64,000 nucleotides of DNA from assembly GCF_900107125.1 (NCBI RefSeq), contig NZ_FNOU01000003.1:1-64000 (forward strand), read 5' to 3'. Made by a program: the position numbers and the translations under genes. This document shows positions 52,448-61,814 of this stretch, in pieces (position 1 is the first letter of the stretch; the number at the start of each line of letters is the position of its first letter). This DNA is from Eubacterium barkeri (GTDB taxonomy: Bacteria; Bacillota; Clostridia; Eubacteriales; Eubacteriaceae). Under the pieces are notes generated by a model, which saw nothing but the letters and a program-made list of their open reading frames with translations, searched no databases and had not been told where the DNA came from.

Positions 52448-54223
52448 TTACACTTCCATCAAAATTGGCAAAATCATGGGCTTACGCTGGGTTTTGCGGT
52501 AGAGGAAGCGGAAGAGGGAATCCCGGATTTCTCCTTTAATGGCGTTCCATTCGGTGATGCCCTTGGCTTCACAGTCGAGAATGGCTTTTTTAACCTCGCC
52601 CCGGGCGGCGTTGATCAGATCCTCGGATTCCCGGACATAGACGAAGCCCCGGGAAATGATATCCGGACCGGACACACATTTTCCCTTGTGCATATTGACC
52701 ACGACGATAAAGAGACCGTCCTCAGACAGACGCTTACGATCATTCAGGACAATATTGCCAATATCGCCGACACCCAGGCCATCCACCAGAACGGCTTCAG
52801 CCTGTACCTTACCAGCAGCGCGACAGGTCCCCTTGCCGACTTCCATAACATCGCCATTTTCCTGAATGAAGATATGGCGTTTATCCAGTCCTAAATCCTC
52901 TGCCAGGGTGGCGTGGTGCATGAGCATCCGGGCTTCCCCATGGACGGGCATAAAGTTCTTTGGCTTAACCAGGGTCTGGATAATCTTAAGCTCTTCCCGA
53001 CGGGCATGACCAGAGACATGGATATCCGCAAATTTCTTATAGACCACCTCGGAGCCCAGGTCCACTAAACGATTAATGACCTCGGCCACCATCTTTTCGT
53101 TCCCTGGAACAGGGGATGCTGAAATAATGACGGTGTCGTCCTTGGTGACATTTAAGAAGCGATGTTCCCCTAAAGCCATGCGTCCCAGGGCAGCCATGGG
53201 TTCCCCCTGACTACCGGTGGTGATGACGACCAGCTCCTTGTTCTTGTACTTCTTCATATCCTTAATGTCGATGACCGCATTATTGGGGATTTTCAGATAG
53301 CCCAAATCCGAAGCGACATCTACCATGTTTTCCATGCTGCGTCCATTAATAATAACCTTACGGTTATAGGCCACAGCCGCATCGATGATCTGCTGAACCC
53401 GATGGACGTTGGAGGCAAAGGTAGTCACGATAATCCGATTTTTACAGCCTCTGAAGAGGTTGTAGAAGGTCTCACCGACGGAGCTTTCAGAAGCGGTAAA
53501 GCCCGCTTCCTCCACGTTGGTGCTGTCAGCCATCAGGAGATCGATTCCCTCGCTGCCCAATGCCGCAATACGCTGGAGATCGATGATTTCACCATCGATG
53601 GGCTGGAAGTCAATTTTAAAGTCTCCAGTATGGAAGGCTGTTGCCGCCGGGGTTTTAATGCACAGGGCCACCGAGTCGGCAATACTATGATTGACCCGGA
53701 TAAATTCCACACTAAAGGCGCCAATCTGTTCGGTTTCTCCAGCCTTGACAATATGACGTTTGGCTTTGGAAATCAACCGATGCTCAGTCAGCTTTTTATC
53801 GATGAGTCCCATGGTAAATTTGGTGGCATAAATGGGCACGTTAATTTTTTTAAGGAGATAGGCAATCCCACCAATATGGTCTTCATGGCCATGGGTGATG
53901 ACCAACCCCTTAATCTTGTCCTGGTTCTGAATGAGATAATCGAAATCCGGAAGCACCATATCGATGCCGTACATTTCGTCCTCGGGGAATTTCAAACCGC
54001 AGTCCACGATGATGATTTCACCCCGGTATTCGAATACGGTCATATTCTTTCCAATTTCACCCAGTCCTCCGATGGGAATGACTTTCATGGTCTCTTTTTT
54101 CCGTCCCTGACCACCACTGCGTCTGCGTTGGCGGCCATTCCCATTATTGTTATTATTACGGCGCTGGACCGGTTTGCTCTTTTGCGCTACCAGTTCTGTA
54201 TTTTGTTGTTGTTTTTCGCTCAA
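52448..54223 (-). CDS. rnj: Ribonuclease J
   Basis: Metallo-beta-lactamase RNase with 5' exonuclease and endonuclease activity in mRNA decay and rRNA maturation. 591 residues: a Gln/Asn/Arg-rich basic N-terminal extension (about 45 residues), then MKVIPIGGLGEIGKNMTV, zinc motif ITHGHEDHIGG, FHTGDFKID, the beta-CASP part (SGHARREEL, MPVHGEARML) and a C-terminal domain. The chosen start is TTG at 54223 with AGGAGG 5 bases upstream; the frame opens 21 codons earlier inside sfsA. The N-terminal extension is unlike typical RNase J1 and may bind RNA. Confidence 0.95.
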   Translation of the reverse strand: MSEKQQQNTELVAQKSKPVQRRNNNNNGNGRQRRRSGGQGRKKETMKVIPIGGLGEIGKNMTVFEYRGEIIIVDCGLKFPEDEMYGIDMVLPDFDYLIQNQDKIKGLVITHGHEDHIGGIAYLLKKINVPIYATKFTMGLIDKKLTEHRLISKAKRHIVKAGETEQIGAFSVEFIRVNHSIADSVALCIKTPAATAFHTGDFKIDFQPIDGEIIDLQRIAALGSEGIDLLMADSTNVEEAGFTASESSVGETFYNLFRGCKNRIIVTTFASNVHRVQQIIDAAVAYNRKVIINGRSMENMVDVASDLGYLKIPNNAVIDIKDMKKYKNKELVVITTGSQGEPMAALGRMALGEHRFLNVTKDDTVIISASPVPGNEKMVAEVINRLVDLGSEVVYKKFADIHVSGHARREELKIIQTLVKPKNFMPVHGEARMLMHHATLAEDLGLDKRHIFIQENGDVMEVGKGTCRAAGKVQAEAVLVDGLGVGDIGNIVLNDRKRLSEDGLFIVVVNMHKGKCVSGPDIISRGFVYVRESEDLINAARGEVKKAILDCEAKGITEWNAIKGEIRDSLFRFLYRKTQRKPMILPILMEV

Positions 54224-54239
54224 AGTATCCTCCTGTATT

Positions 54240-54974
54240 CTATTTCGTCCGGCAGCCTCCCAGGCACACCGGTATTTCCGTATCAATGAGTAGTGTATCG
54301 CCGTCGATATGACAGCTTAAGGCCCGTATATCCATTCCGGCATCCCGACAGCGAGCGAGGTGCTGCGCGAATGTCGAATCAGTCTCGATATTGGGCGTAA
54401 AAAACCTAGCATCCCCTCGTTGTACGACGAATAGGACACCCGTGTAAAACCCTTCTTTTTTTGCAGCCATTAACTCGCACAAATGCTTGCTTCCCCGAGT
54501 AGTCGGCGCGTCGGGAAACATTGCGATGCCGTCTTTCACCAGGTTGGCGCTTTTTACTTCAAATAATGCCGGCTGACCATAATAGTTAAAGCCCAGGTCA
54601 AAGCGGCTGTTGCCATAAGTGACTTCCCGCTTCAGAGCTTCAACTCCTGGTAACCCACCCACATACTCCGCTGCAATGGCATTGGCAAAAACCGAATGAA
54701 TACACACCCAAATGCCATCGTACAACACGGCCAAAAGGGTATAATCGGTCTTTCTTGTGGGGGAAGGGTTATAGGCCATCTTGATCGCAACACCCGTTAC
54801 CAATAATTCACGTAGCCGTCCGGTATTGGGCACATGGGCAATGGTTTTTTCACCATTCTCCAAAACCACCTGGGCGATGAAACGGTTGGGTCTTTCGATA
54901 AAGGTCCCGATTACAATGGGGTATGGCGATAGCGCCAATCTCCTGTATTGCTTATTCCTCGTCTTCGTCGTCAC
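54240..54974 (-). CDS. sfsA: SfsA family protein
   Basis: SfsA was named for sugar-fermentation stimulation in E. coli; family members have a nuclease-like fold and bind DNA. Motifs: GTFIERPNRFIAQV, HVPNTGRLRELL, NSRFDLGF, ALFEVKSANLV and FPDAPTTRGSKHLCEL. The open frame (244 residues) begins with a GTG inside the end of the DUF1292 gene. The true start is uncertain; TTG codons nearer the conserved IVIGTFIERPN block lie close to an aggag site. It ends 17 bases before the chosen rnj start. Confidence 0.9.
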   Translation of the reverse strand: MTTKTRNKQYRRLALSPYPIVIGTFIERPNRFIAQVVLENGEKTIAHVPNTGRLRELLVTGVAIKMAYNPSPTRKTDYTLLAVLYDGIWVCIHSVFANAIAAEYVGGLPGVEALKREVTYGNSRFDLGFNYYGQPALFEVKSANLVKDGIAMFPDAPTTRGSKHLCELMAAKKEGFYTGVLFVVQRGDARFFTPNIETDSTFAQHLARCRDAGMDIRALSCHIDGDTLLIDTEIPVCLGGCRTK

Positions 54975-55224
54975 CGAATTCTTCTTCCATAATCTGGTCG
55001 TAGGTTTCGGAAATCAATTCAAATTCAGCATCATCTTCCACTGGAAGGAGTGTCATTTCACCGTTTTCATCTTCTTCAATGATGAATGGGAAGACATCGT
55101 CGCTGTCTTCACTTTCTGCTAGCAGGGCATAGGTTTTATCCTTTATATCAAAGCTGATGACCAGCTCAAATTCCCGTTCAACGCCATCTTCATCCATTAA
55201 AATAATTTTGTTTTCTTCAGTCAT
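54952..55224 (-). CDS. DUF1292 (YrzB-like) acidic protein
   Basis: A 90-residue, highly acidic protein with the DUF1292 pattern MTEENKIILMDEDGVEREFELVISFDI ... YALLAESEDSDDVFPFIIEED and a poly-acidic end. Function unknown. It is almost always found after ruvX and ireB in Firmicutes, as here (27 bases after ruvX). The ATG follows aaggag. Its last codons overlap the open frame of sfsA by 23 bases. Confidence 0.92.
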   Translation of the reverse strand: MTEENKIILMDEDGVEREFELVISFDIKDKTYALLAESEDSDDVFPFIIEEDENGEMTLLPVEDDAEFELISETYDQIMEEEFGDDEDEE

Positions 55225-55250
55225 TTTAGTTTCTCCTTGAAATTATATTG

Positions 55251-55676
55251 TTATTTATTTTCTTTTGATTGTTGGTCTAAATAAATCTGTAAGATCAGCT
55301 GGGCGGACAGGGTATCGATATGCTTCTTCCGATTTTCCCGACGTACTCCCCCCTCAATTAAAACCCGCTCGGACGCCCGGGATGTTAACCGTTCGTCAAT
55401 ATAGACAACATCCAGCTTCAGGCGTTTTGCCAAAAATTGGCAATAATTCCGGGTTTTCCGGGCTTGGGCGGTTTCGTTGCCTTCCATATCCTTGGGAAGC
55501 CCCGCCACAATACCGACAATATTAAACTGGGTCACAACATCCGTAAAGAATTTCAAATCATCTTCCCGGGTCTCCCGCTTATAGGTCCTATAGCCCTGGG
55601 CTGTAATTCCCAAGGTATCACTGACTGCAATGCCGATGTATTTATCCCCGACATCCAGTCCCATCATTTTACTCAT
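55251..55676 (-). CDS. ruvX: Putative pre-16S rRNA nuclease / Holliday junction resolvase RuvX (YqgF)
   Basis: RNase H-fold protein implicated in 16S rRNA 5'-end maturation. 141 residues with MMGLDVGDKYIGIAVSD (first catalytic Asp), VAGLPKDMEG, VVYIDERLTSRASERVL and KHIDTLSAQLILQIYL. The upstream aldo/keto reductase gene ends at 55721, so it interrupts the common ireB-ruvX adjacency. A second, out-of-frame ATG lies 4 bases upstream and is not the start. Confidence 0.93.
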   Translation of the reverse strand: MSKMMGLDVGDKYIGIAVSDTLGITAQGYRTYKRETREDDLKFFTDVVTQFNIVGIVAGLPKDMEGNETAQARKTRNYCQFLAKRLKLDVVYIDERLTSRASERVLIEGGVRRENRKKHIDTLSAQLILQIYLDQQSKENK

Positions 55677-55720
55677 TCATACCTGCTTTCTTCTCTATTA
55701 TTTCATCTTTGAACTGCCGA

Positions 55721-56665
55721 TCAAATCACTTTTATACAGAATAAAGGACAGACCGAGGCACAATAGCAACAGGTCAGACATTTTTTATAATCCACCGTTG
55801 CTTGCCCATTAACCAGCGTTAAAGCATTCTGTCCACAACGCCCAACACAGGCACCACACCCCTCACACCAATCACTGATGTGCAAGCGTTTCGGTGCCGC
55901 CGCTACACGTTTTTCTAAATCAGCTGGAATGGCGCGTCCCTCAATTTTAGCGACATTATAATCAACCTCATCCACTGACTGCATCCCGAAGGCAATGGTA
56001 TCCAAGGCTTCGAGACCCAAAACATAATCGAAACAGGCAGACTTATCAGCCAAAAGATTGCCACCACCCAGGGGCTTCATCCCCATGATGCCTTTTCCCG
56101 CTGTTTTTGCCTTGATAATGGCTGCCTCCATATCCTGGCGGCTGCCATCCTCAATCCCAATGCCCGTTACATTAATGATGGGGAATACCACTTCAATTTC
56201 TGGAAAGTCACAGGCATCAACAACGCCTTCCACCCGATGGGTGGAAATACCAAAGGCCCGAATCACCCCGCGTTCTTTCATCTTTAACAGATAACGGATG
56301 GCTTCATAATGGCCTTCAAAGGTTTTTCGGCTTTCCTGTTCGTGAAGCATATAAATGTCAATATAATCCCGGTCAAGGGCCTTCAACGCACGGGTGAGGC
56401 TTTTTTTGACTCCCGCTTCCGAATAGTCGTAGGATTTGGTGCAGATTACGGCATCCGGCTTCATGGTAAGCACCTGCTTCAAATGAGCATAGTTATCATA
56501 AAGGTCTGCTGTGTCAAAAAAATTCACGCCGTGATCTAAGGCAGCGGCCATAATTTCCCGACTTTCTGCTAAACTTTTGTTTTTTTGCATTGGTGCCACG
56601 GTCAGGCTCCCAAAACATAAGCGGGATACGGTGATCTCTGTATCACCCAGCTTCCGATATTCCAT
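55721..56665 (-). CDS. Aldo/keto reductase fused to a 2[4Fe-4S] ferredoxin domain
   Basis: A 314-residue oxidoreductase. The TIM-barrel part has DTADLYDNY (catalytic Tyr region), CTKSYDYSEAGVKKSL, LHEQESRKTFEG and MGMKPLGGG. The C-terminus carries two ferredoxin cluster motifs, CEGCGACVGRCGQNA and CLTCCYCASVCP, as in a widespread anaerobe subfamily (the second set is slightly unusual in having CLTCCYC). It probably reduces a carbonyl compound with ferredoxin or NAD(P)H. The ATG follows aaggaag. It lies inserted between ireB and ruvX. Confidence 0.92.
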   Translation of the reverse strand: MEYRKLGDTEITVSRLCFGSLTVAPMQKNKSLAESREIMAAALDHGVNFFDTADLYDNYAHLKQVLTMKPDAVICTKSYDYSEAGVKKSLTRALKALDRDYIDIYMLHEQESRKTFEGHYEAIRYLLKMKERGVIRAFGISTHRVEGVVDACDFPEIEVVFPIINVTGIGIEDGSRQDMEAAIIKAKTAGKGIMGMKPLGGGNLLADKSACFDYVLGLEALDTIAFGMQSVDEVDYNVAKIEGRAIPADLEKRVAAAPKRLHISDWCEGCGACVGRCGQNALTLVNGQATVDYKKCLTCCYCASVCPLFCIKVI

Positions 56666-56748
56666 AGTCTTCCTTTAAACTCCAATTGGCAGTTGAAAAA
56701 GCTGGCTTATTCGGTGACAGATCTTTCAAACGCCAACTGCATTGTTCT

Positions 56749-56766
56749 GAGTATCTCAGGATACTC
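56749..56766. repeat. Inverted repeat in the leader of the aldo/keto reductase gene
   Basis: GAGTATC (56749-56755) and GATACTC (56760-56766), spaced by 4 bases, lie 84 bases upstream of the aldo/keto reductase start and just after the ireB terminator. It may be an operator. Confidence 0.4.
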
Positions 56767-56776
56767 CTTCCTCTAA

Positions 56777-56814
56777 CAAAAAAGCCCCAGGTAAACCCAA
56801 CATTCACCTGGGAC
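56777..56814 (-). terminator. Terminator of ireB
   Basis: CCCAGGT (56786-56792) and ACCTGGG (56806-56812) arms give, on the minus strand, a hairpin followed by GCTTTTTTG, about 30 bases after the ireB stop. Confidence 0.88.
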
Positions 56815-56842
56815 TACTTGTCATTATTATAACGGCCTTTGA

Positions 56843-57109
56843 TTAAAGACTCTTTAAATAACGTTTTACGAGTTCTTCAAGCAACTCATCACGCTCAATT
56901 TTTTGAATAATCAGCCGTGCATCATCATGGCTCGTGATGTAAGTTGGGTCTCCGGACATAACATAACCGACAATCTGATTAATGGGATTATAGCCTTTGG
57001 CTTCCAAGGCCTTTGTCACTTTACGCATGACTTCATCGATGGTCTGAGCCTTTTCACTATCCACATCAAACATAATCGTTCCCCGGTCGAATAATGTATT
57101 ATCATTCAT
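56843..57109 (-). CDS. ireB: IreB family regulatory phosphoprotein
   Basis: An 88-residue protein of the IreB (UPF0297) family, in Enterococcus a target of the IreK kinase that affects cephalosporin resistance. It matches closely: [52 protein letters not shown]. The N-terminal Thr residues are the likely phosphorylation sites. The ATG has gggagg 11 bases upstream. It lies after alaS, as is usual in Firmicutes. Confidence 0.95.
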   Translation of the reverse strand: MNDNTLFDRGTIMFDVDSEKAQTIDEVMRKVTKALEAKGYNPINQIVGYVMSGDPTYITSHDDARLIIQKIERDELLEELVKRYLKSL

Positions 57110-57190
57110 AATGCCGTCTACCTCCCATTTAGTCTAACATCATTTTAACCCATGCACTCTGAAAACACAAGTCTTTTTTCCGGTAACCGC

Positions 57191-59833
57191 CTAATTGAGC
57201 TGCTCACCAATAAGTTCTTTAGCCTTTTCTAAAGCTTCGGATAACATTTCCGGCTTTTTCCCACCAGCCTGGGCCATATCCGGCCGGCCACCGCCACCGC
57301 CACCAGCAATGGAGGCCACCGATTTAATCAGCTTACCTGCGTGGAAACCGCGTTTCACGATATCCTTGGTCGCTGTTGCGATAAAATTAACCTTATCGTC
57401 TGTTTTTGTCCCCAGTAAGACGATACCTGAACCCATACGGTCCTTGAGCATATCCGAAATGTTGCGCAGCTCATCCATATCCATCCCATCTACCTCAGCA
57501 ATGGTAGTCTGAACCCCGCATATAATGGCGACCTGCTGATGGATATCCGCAATGAGGTTCCCGGCAAATTTCTGTTTGAGCTCAGCGATGACCTTTTCCT
57601 TATGACGGTTTTGTTCATGGATTTCCTGAACCCGTTCTAAAAGGCTGTCTGGAGCAGTTTTCAGGGCATCCGCCACTTCCGTCAGGGTATCATCCATCTG
57701 TTCCACCACATGCAAGGCATTCATCCCTGTGGCGGCTTCAATCCGTCTGATTCCGGCAGCTACACCGGTTTCACTTAAGATTTTAAACATCCCCACCTGG
57801 GCAGAGTTTGTAATGTGGCAGCCACCGCAAAGCTCGATGGAGAAATCCCCTACCTTAACGACACGGACGGTTTCCCCGTATTTTTCCCCAAAGAGGGCCA
57901 TGGCTCCCATGGAACGGGCATCATCGATGTTGGTTTCAAAGATACTGACATCCTGGGCTTCCAAAATCTCTTTATTAACGATTTCTTCAACCTGACGTTT
58001 TTCTTCCGCTGTCATGGGCTGGAAGTGGTTGAAGTCAAAACGCATCCGGGTGGGGGAAACAAAGGACCCGGCCTGCTCCACATGATCCCCAAGAACCATT
58101 TTCAAGGCTTTCTGCACAAGATGGGTGGAGGTGTGATTTCTCTGGGTTGCCGCCCGAAGGTCCTTATCCACCTTCGTCGTGACCACCTGCCCCACGGTAA
58201 AGGTTCCTGAAAGGACTTTGCCGTAATGGATATGGCGGTTTAAGCTGCCCTTTTTACAATCTGTTACCTCAATAACAGCACCATCCTCACCAAGGATCAG
58301 GCCCTTATCCCCAACCTGTCCACCACTTTCGGCGTAGAAAGAAGTCTGGTCTAAGAGAACCAGGACCTCATCTCCGGCGGTGACATTGTCCCGGAGATCC
58401 TCATCCCGGATGAGTCCTAAAATCCGTCCCTGGGTTTCTAATTGATCGTATCCCACAAAGTTCACCAGAGCGTCAGCTCCCAAGGGATTAAAGGGATCAT
58501 CAGACCATACGGCGGTGTCGCTTTCTTCCCGAGCTTTCCGGGCACGGGCCCGTTGTTCTTCCATGGCTTCCTGGAATTCCTCGATGGATACAGTCAGTCC
58601 CCGTTCCTCAACGATTTCCTTGGTCAAGTCAAAGGGGAAGCCATAGGTATCGTACAGCTTAAAGGCGCCTCGACCTGGAAATACGGCTTCTTCCTGGGCG
58701 ATAATTTCGTCCAGCTCCATTTCCAGCAGATTGAGCCCCTGATCAATGGTTTCTTTAAAGCGCTCTTCTTCGATCTTAATGATTTTCTGGATATAATCCA
58801 GCTTTTCATTGAGCTCTGGATAGGCACCCCCGGATACCCGGGCTACCTCCTTGGCAACATCGTATAAAAACAGCCCTTCTATCCCCAGAAGCTTGCCGTG
58901 ACGGGCAGCCCGGCGGAGGAGACGACGGAGCACATATCCCCGTCCTTCGTTGCTGGGCATGACCCCATCGGCAATCATAAAGGTGACGCTGCGGACATGG
59001 TCTGTAATCACTCGAATGGACACATCGTCATCGTATTTTGCCCCGTATTTTACACCAGCCTTCTGGCAAATATAGTTGAGGACGTGGCCGATGGTGTCTA
59101 CTTCAAAGATATTGTCCACACCCTGCATAATAGTGGCTAAACGTTCCAGCCCCATACCGGTGTCGATATTGGGGTTGGCCAGGGGGGTGTAGTTGTCGTT
59201 TTCATCCCGATCAAATTGGGTGAAGACCAGATTCCAAAATTCCACATAGCGGTCACAGTCGCAGCCGGGACCACAGTTTGGACTATCGCAGCCGTATTTT
59301 TCACCGCGATCGTAGAAGATTTCAGAACAGGGACCACAGGGGCCAGTGCCATGCTCCCAGAAATTATCCTCTTTCCCTAAACGGTAAATATGGCTTTCCG
59401 GGACCCCCACCACATCGTGCCATAAATCATGGGCTTCATCATCATCCAGGTAAACGGTGACGTATAATTTTTCCGGGTCCATGTCCATAACATCCGTACA
59501 AAATTCCCAGGCCCATGGAATGACTTCCTTTTTAAAATAATCCCCAAAGGAAAAATTTCCCAACATTTCAAAGAAGGTACCATGACGGGCAGTTTTGCCC
59601 ACATTATCAATATCCGGTGTCCGGATACACTTCTGACAGGTGGTCACCCGTTTACGTGGGGGGATTTCATCCCCGGTAAAATAGGCCTTCATGGGTGCCA
59701 TGCCGGAGTTAATCAGCAGCAGGCTCTTATCATTGATGGGCACCAGAGGAAAGCTTTTTAGCCGAAGATGGCCCTTGCTTTCAAAAAAAGCCAAAAACTG
59801 TTCACGAACTTCATTTAATCCTAATGGTTTCAA
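57191..59833 (-). CDS. alaS: Alanyl-tRNA synthetase
   Basis: Charges tRNA-Ala. 880 residues: a class II catalytic core (FLAFFESKGHLRLKSFPLVP, NVGKTARHGTFFEMLGNFSFGDYFKKE, GMGLERL), an editing domain with the HTSTHL zinc motif and CGGCHI, and a C-terminal domain ending GGGGGGRPDMAQAGG. An insertion with a Cys-rich element (CDSPNCGPGCDC) is seen in the core. The start is TTG with aaggag 6 bases upstream. Expression is controlled by the T-box leader at 59861-60111. Downstream is ireB. Confidence 0.97.
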   Translation of the reverse strand: MKPLGLNEVREQFLAFFESKGHLRLKSFPLVPINDKSLLLINSGMAPMKAYFTGDEIPPRKRVTTCQKCIRTPDIDNVGKTARHGTFFEMLGNFSFGDYFKKEVIPWAWEFCTDVMDMDPEKLYVTVYLDDDEAHDLWHDVVGVPESHIYRLGKEDNFWEHGTGPCGPCSEIFYDRGEKYGCDSPNCGPGCDCDRYVEFWNLVFTQFDRDENDNYTPLANPNIDTGMGLERLATIMQGVDNIFEVDTIGHVLNYICQKAGVKYGAKYDDDVSIRVITDHVRSVTFMIADGVMPSNEGRGYVLRRLLRRAARHGKLLGIEGLFLYDVAKEVARVSGGAYPELNEKLDYIQKIIKIEEERFKETIDQGLNLLEMELDEIIAQEEAVFPGRGAFKLYDTYGFPFDLTKEIVEERGLTVSIEEFQEAMEEQRARARKAREESDTAVWSDDPFNPLGADALVNFVGYDQLETQGRILGLIRDEDLRDNVTAGDEVLVLLDQTSFYAESGGQVGDKGLILGEDGAVIEVTDCKKGSLNRHIHYGKVLSGTFTVGQVVTTKVDKDLRAATQRNHTSTHLVQKALKMVLGDHVEQAGSFVSPTRMRFDFNHFQPMTAEEKRQVEEIVNKEILEAQDVSIFETNIDDARSMGAMALFGEKYGETVRVVKVGDFSIELCGGCHITNSAQVGMFKILSETGVAAGIRRIEAATGMNALHVVEQMDDTLTEVADALKTAPDSLLERVQEIHEQNRHKEKVIAELKQKFAGNLIADIHQQVAIICGVQTTIAEVDGMDMDELRNISDMLKDRMGSGIVLLGTKTDDKVNFIATATKDIVKRGFHAGKLIKSVASIAGGGGGGRPDMAQAGGKKPEMLSEALEKAKELIGEQLN

Positions 59834-59860
59834 TTTAATCTCCTTTTATTTTTTCCAGGG

Positions 59861-60111
59861 CAAAAAGCGAAGAGCCCCATCCCCATAGGGACGAAGCTCT
59901 TTATTGATATCCGCGGTACCACCCAGATTAGCACCAGTCGGTGCTCTCTTTTGCATAACGGCGCATCACCGTCATCCCCTAGGGCTGCAGCCTTCAGGGA
60001 TAAAGCTCGAATGGGGCGTCCCCATGACTTCCATAGAAGCTTCCAGCACCGCTTCTTCTCTGGGATGGTCTGTCACAAAGTAATCATTCTCATTGCCTGT
60101 ATTTATTACTA
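59861..60111 (-). promoter_or_regulatory. T-box riboswitch of alaS
   Basis: The leader has the conserved T-box sequence GGGTGGTACCGCGG (minus, about 59910-59925), whose TGGT pairs with the ACCA end of uncharged tRNA. A competing terminator follows: GAGC ... GTCCC, loop TATG, GGGAT ... GGCTC, then CTTTTTG (59861-59901). Upstream is a long stem I region beginning near 60085. Uncharged tRNA-Ala would favour the antiterminator. The Ala specificity is inferred from the downstream gene; GCG/GCT triplets occur in the specifier region. Confidence 0.93.
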
Positions 60112-60117
60112 ATAATC

Positions 60118-60145
60118 ATTATAACAAAGCTAATGGATTTGTCAA
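60118..60145 (-). promoter_or_regulatory. Promoter of the alaS T-box leader
   Basis: TTGACA (60140-60145, minus) and TATAAT (60118-60123) are 16 bases apart. The TGA stop of the upstream AI-2E family gene (60142-60144) lies inside the -35 box. Confidence 0.85.
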
Positions 60146-61227
60146 TCCTCATTTTTAGGCGCAGACGGAAGATCTGCCTTTGCCTGGGCAAATCCTGCCA
60201 CCAGGTATTTCATAACGACACGAACAGTCCCCATGAGCGGCACGGCTAAAATCATCCCAAGGCCACCGAACATGGCGCCGAAAAAGAAGATTGAAAAGAT
60301 GATAAGAACCGGATGGAGGCCCACATCTCCAGACATCAGGGCGGGCGCCACCACATTGCCACAAATGACTTGAACAATGCCCATCCATATCAGGATATAC
60401 ACCATTAGAATCGGGCTGGTGAACAAGGCCATCACACAAATGACCACCATCCCCACTGCCGGTCCAAAATAAGGAATCATCGTCGTTACTCCGGCGATAA
60501 CACCAATGATGCTGGCATAAGGAAGTCCAATGACAGAGGCCCCTACACCCGTTAAAATCCCCGCTAAAATCGACATCAGGCCCTGTCCCCGGATAAACCC
60601 GCCAATGACCATGTCAATATCACAAAACATCTTGCGAATTTCATCCCGAAAATCAATGGGCACTAAATACATGAGCGCATTGGTAAAGACTTCCTTGTCC
60701 ATGAGCAGCATAATCATCACCAGGGGAATAATGACTAAATTCATCAGCTGGCCACTATTGGCAATGAGGAAATTGGATAATCCCTGGAGCATCTGCCCCA
60801 CGGTGGACCCAAGGGTCTTAAGGGTTTGTTCTAAGTTTAAGTATTGGGACATCCCCGAAGCATTGTACTTGGCAATAAAATCCTGGATGTCATTGGTATA
60901 CCGTGAGAGACTTTCAATCATCTGTGGAATATTGGCGACCAGGGAGGCGATGTTGCTAATTAAATTAGGCACAAAGCTTAGGAAGGCTAAAACAATGATG
61001 GCCAGGAGTGCTAAAACGACAATCGTCACTGAAAGGCCACGTTTTATTCCCTTTCCCTCCAGCATCCGAACCAATGGGTTTAAAAGATAGGCAAAGATAA
61101 TGGCTAAGAAGAATGGCATAAACATACTGGAAAGCGTTGGCCAAATCATTAAAAAAATGACAATGACAAAGGCCATGATCACGCAATTCGTAATAAAAAT
61201 CCGTTTTTTCTCTGGTGATAGCTTCAT
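60142..61227 (-). CDS. AI-2E family (UPF0118) membrane transporter
   Basis: A 361-residue membrane protein with about eight hydrophobic segments. The family pattern is FFLAIIFAYLLNPLVRMLEGKGIKRGLSV near the N-terminus, a long amphipathic middle (residues about 85-150), then GFIRGQGLMSILAGILTG, IGVIAGVTTMIPYFGPAVG and HPVLIIFSIFFFGAMFGGLGMILAVPLMG. Members export autoinducers or act as ion antiporters; the substrate is unknown. The ATG follows ggggagg, encoded at the end of the PRC-barrel gene. Confidence 0.93.
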   Translation of the reverse strand: MKLSPEKKRIFITNCVIMAFVIVIFLMIWPTLSSMFMPFFLAIIFAYLLNPLVRMLEGKGIKRGLSVTIVVLALLAIIVLAFLSFVPNLISNIASLVANIPQMIESLSRYTNDIQDFIAKYNASGMSQYLNLEQTLKTLGSTVGQMLQGLSNFLIANSGQLMNLVIIPLVMIMLLMDKEVFTNALMYLVPIDFRDEIRKMFCDIDMVIGGFIRGQGLMSILAGILTGVGASVIGLPYASIIGVIAGVTTMIPYFGPAVGMVVICVMALFTSPILMVYILIWMGIVQVICGNVVAPALMSGDVGLHPVLIIFSIFFFGAMFGGLGMILAVPLMGTVRVVMKYLVAGFAQAKADLPSAPKNED

Positions 61228-61228
61228 G

Positions 61229-61753
61229 TCAGTCCTCCCCTAAAACCTTATTGAACACACCACCACTCCTCTTGGATTGTGGGATTTCATAATAATAATG
61301 CTGATAGTGGAGCACCCCATCCTGAGATGTCATCTGATCCATGGGAATAACAGCATATCCCCGATCCATATCGTCAAAGAAGCTTCGGGAAATCTCAAAT
61401 TCCTGTACTTTACAATCTTCTCCAACCCGGGCATCTGCCACCCGTCCGATGAGAGTCCCGGCGTAATCAACAACCGTTAGCTTGAACAGGGAATCACTGC
61501 CTGCCATGGCGGCCTTCATTTCCTTGGCAGATAAGCGCTTCAAGGCTGACTCATCTGACAGCTCCAATACATCCGCCGATAAGGTGATAACATCCTCCGG
61601 ACGAATAAAGAGGGCCTTACTCCATATCCCTCCCATGGAGAGCACCAGAGCATCTATGTGCCCGTCCCGAATTCGGATATCCTTCACTAGTCCTCGGACC
61701 AGTCCATTTTCGCCACAATGTACTGGCAAGTTGATCCATCGACTTGCTTTCAT
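61229..61753 (-). CDS. PRC-barrel domain protein
   Basis: A 174-residue protein with two PRC-barrel-like halves (SRWINLPVHCGENGLVRGLVKDIRI ... LFIRPEDVITL and LFKLTVVDYAGTLIGRVADARV ... FEISRSFFDDMDRGYAVIPMDQM). These small beta barrels often act as adaptors in RNA processing, photosynthesis or cell division. It is soluble with no signal. The ATG follows aaaggag. It lies immediately before the AI-2E family gene, with which it is cotranscribed, and downstream of iscU's terminator. Confidence 0.85.
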   Translation of the reverse strand: MKASRWINLPVHCGENGLVRGLVKDIRIRDGHIDALVLSMGGIWSKALFIRPEDVITLSADVLELSDESALKRLSAKEMKAAMAGSDSLFKLTVVDYAGTLIGRVADARVGEDCKVQEFEISRSFFDDMDRGYAVIPMDQMTSQDGVLHYQHYYYEIPQSKRSGGVFNKVLGED

Positions 61754-61814
61754 ATCTTCACTCCTTTACGATATATTTGGATATTATTATACCACAGCTC
61801 TTCTTTCATTATAT

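Noticed and set aside
53402-54289. Plus-strand open frame of 295 codons opposite rnj
   Set aside because: It is antisense to the clearly conserved RNase J gene and its product has no recognisable motif; it is a frame left open by codon bias.
56666-56842. T-box or riboswitch in the leader of the aldo/keto reductase
   Set aside because: The leader has a short inverted repeat but no T-box motif, no competing terminator and no known aptamer sequence.
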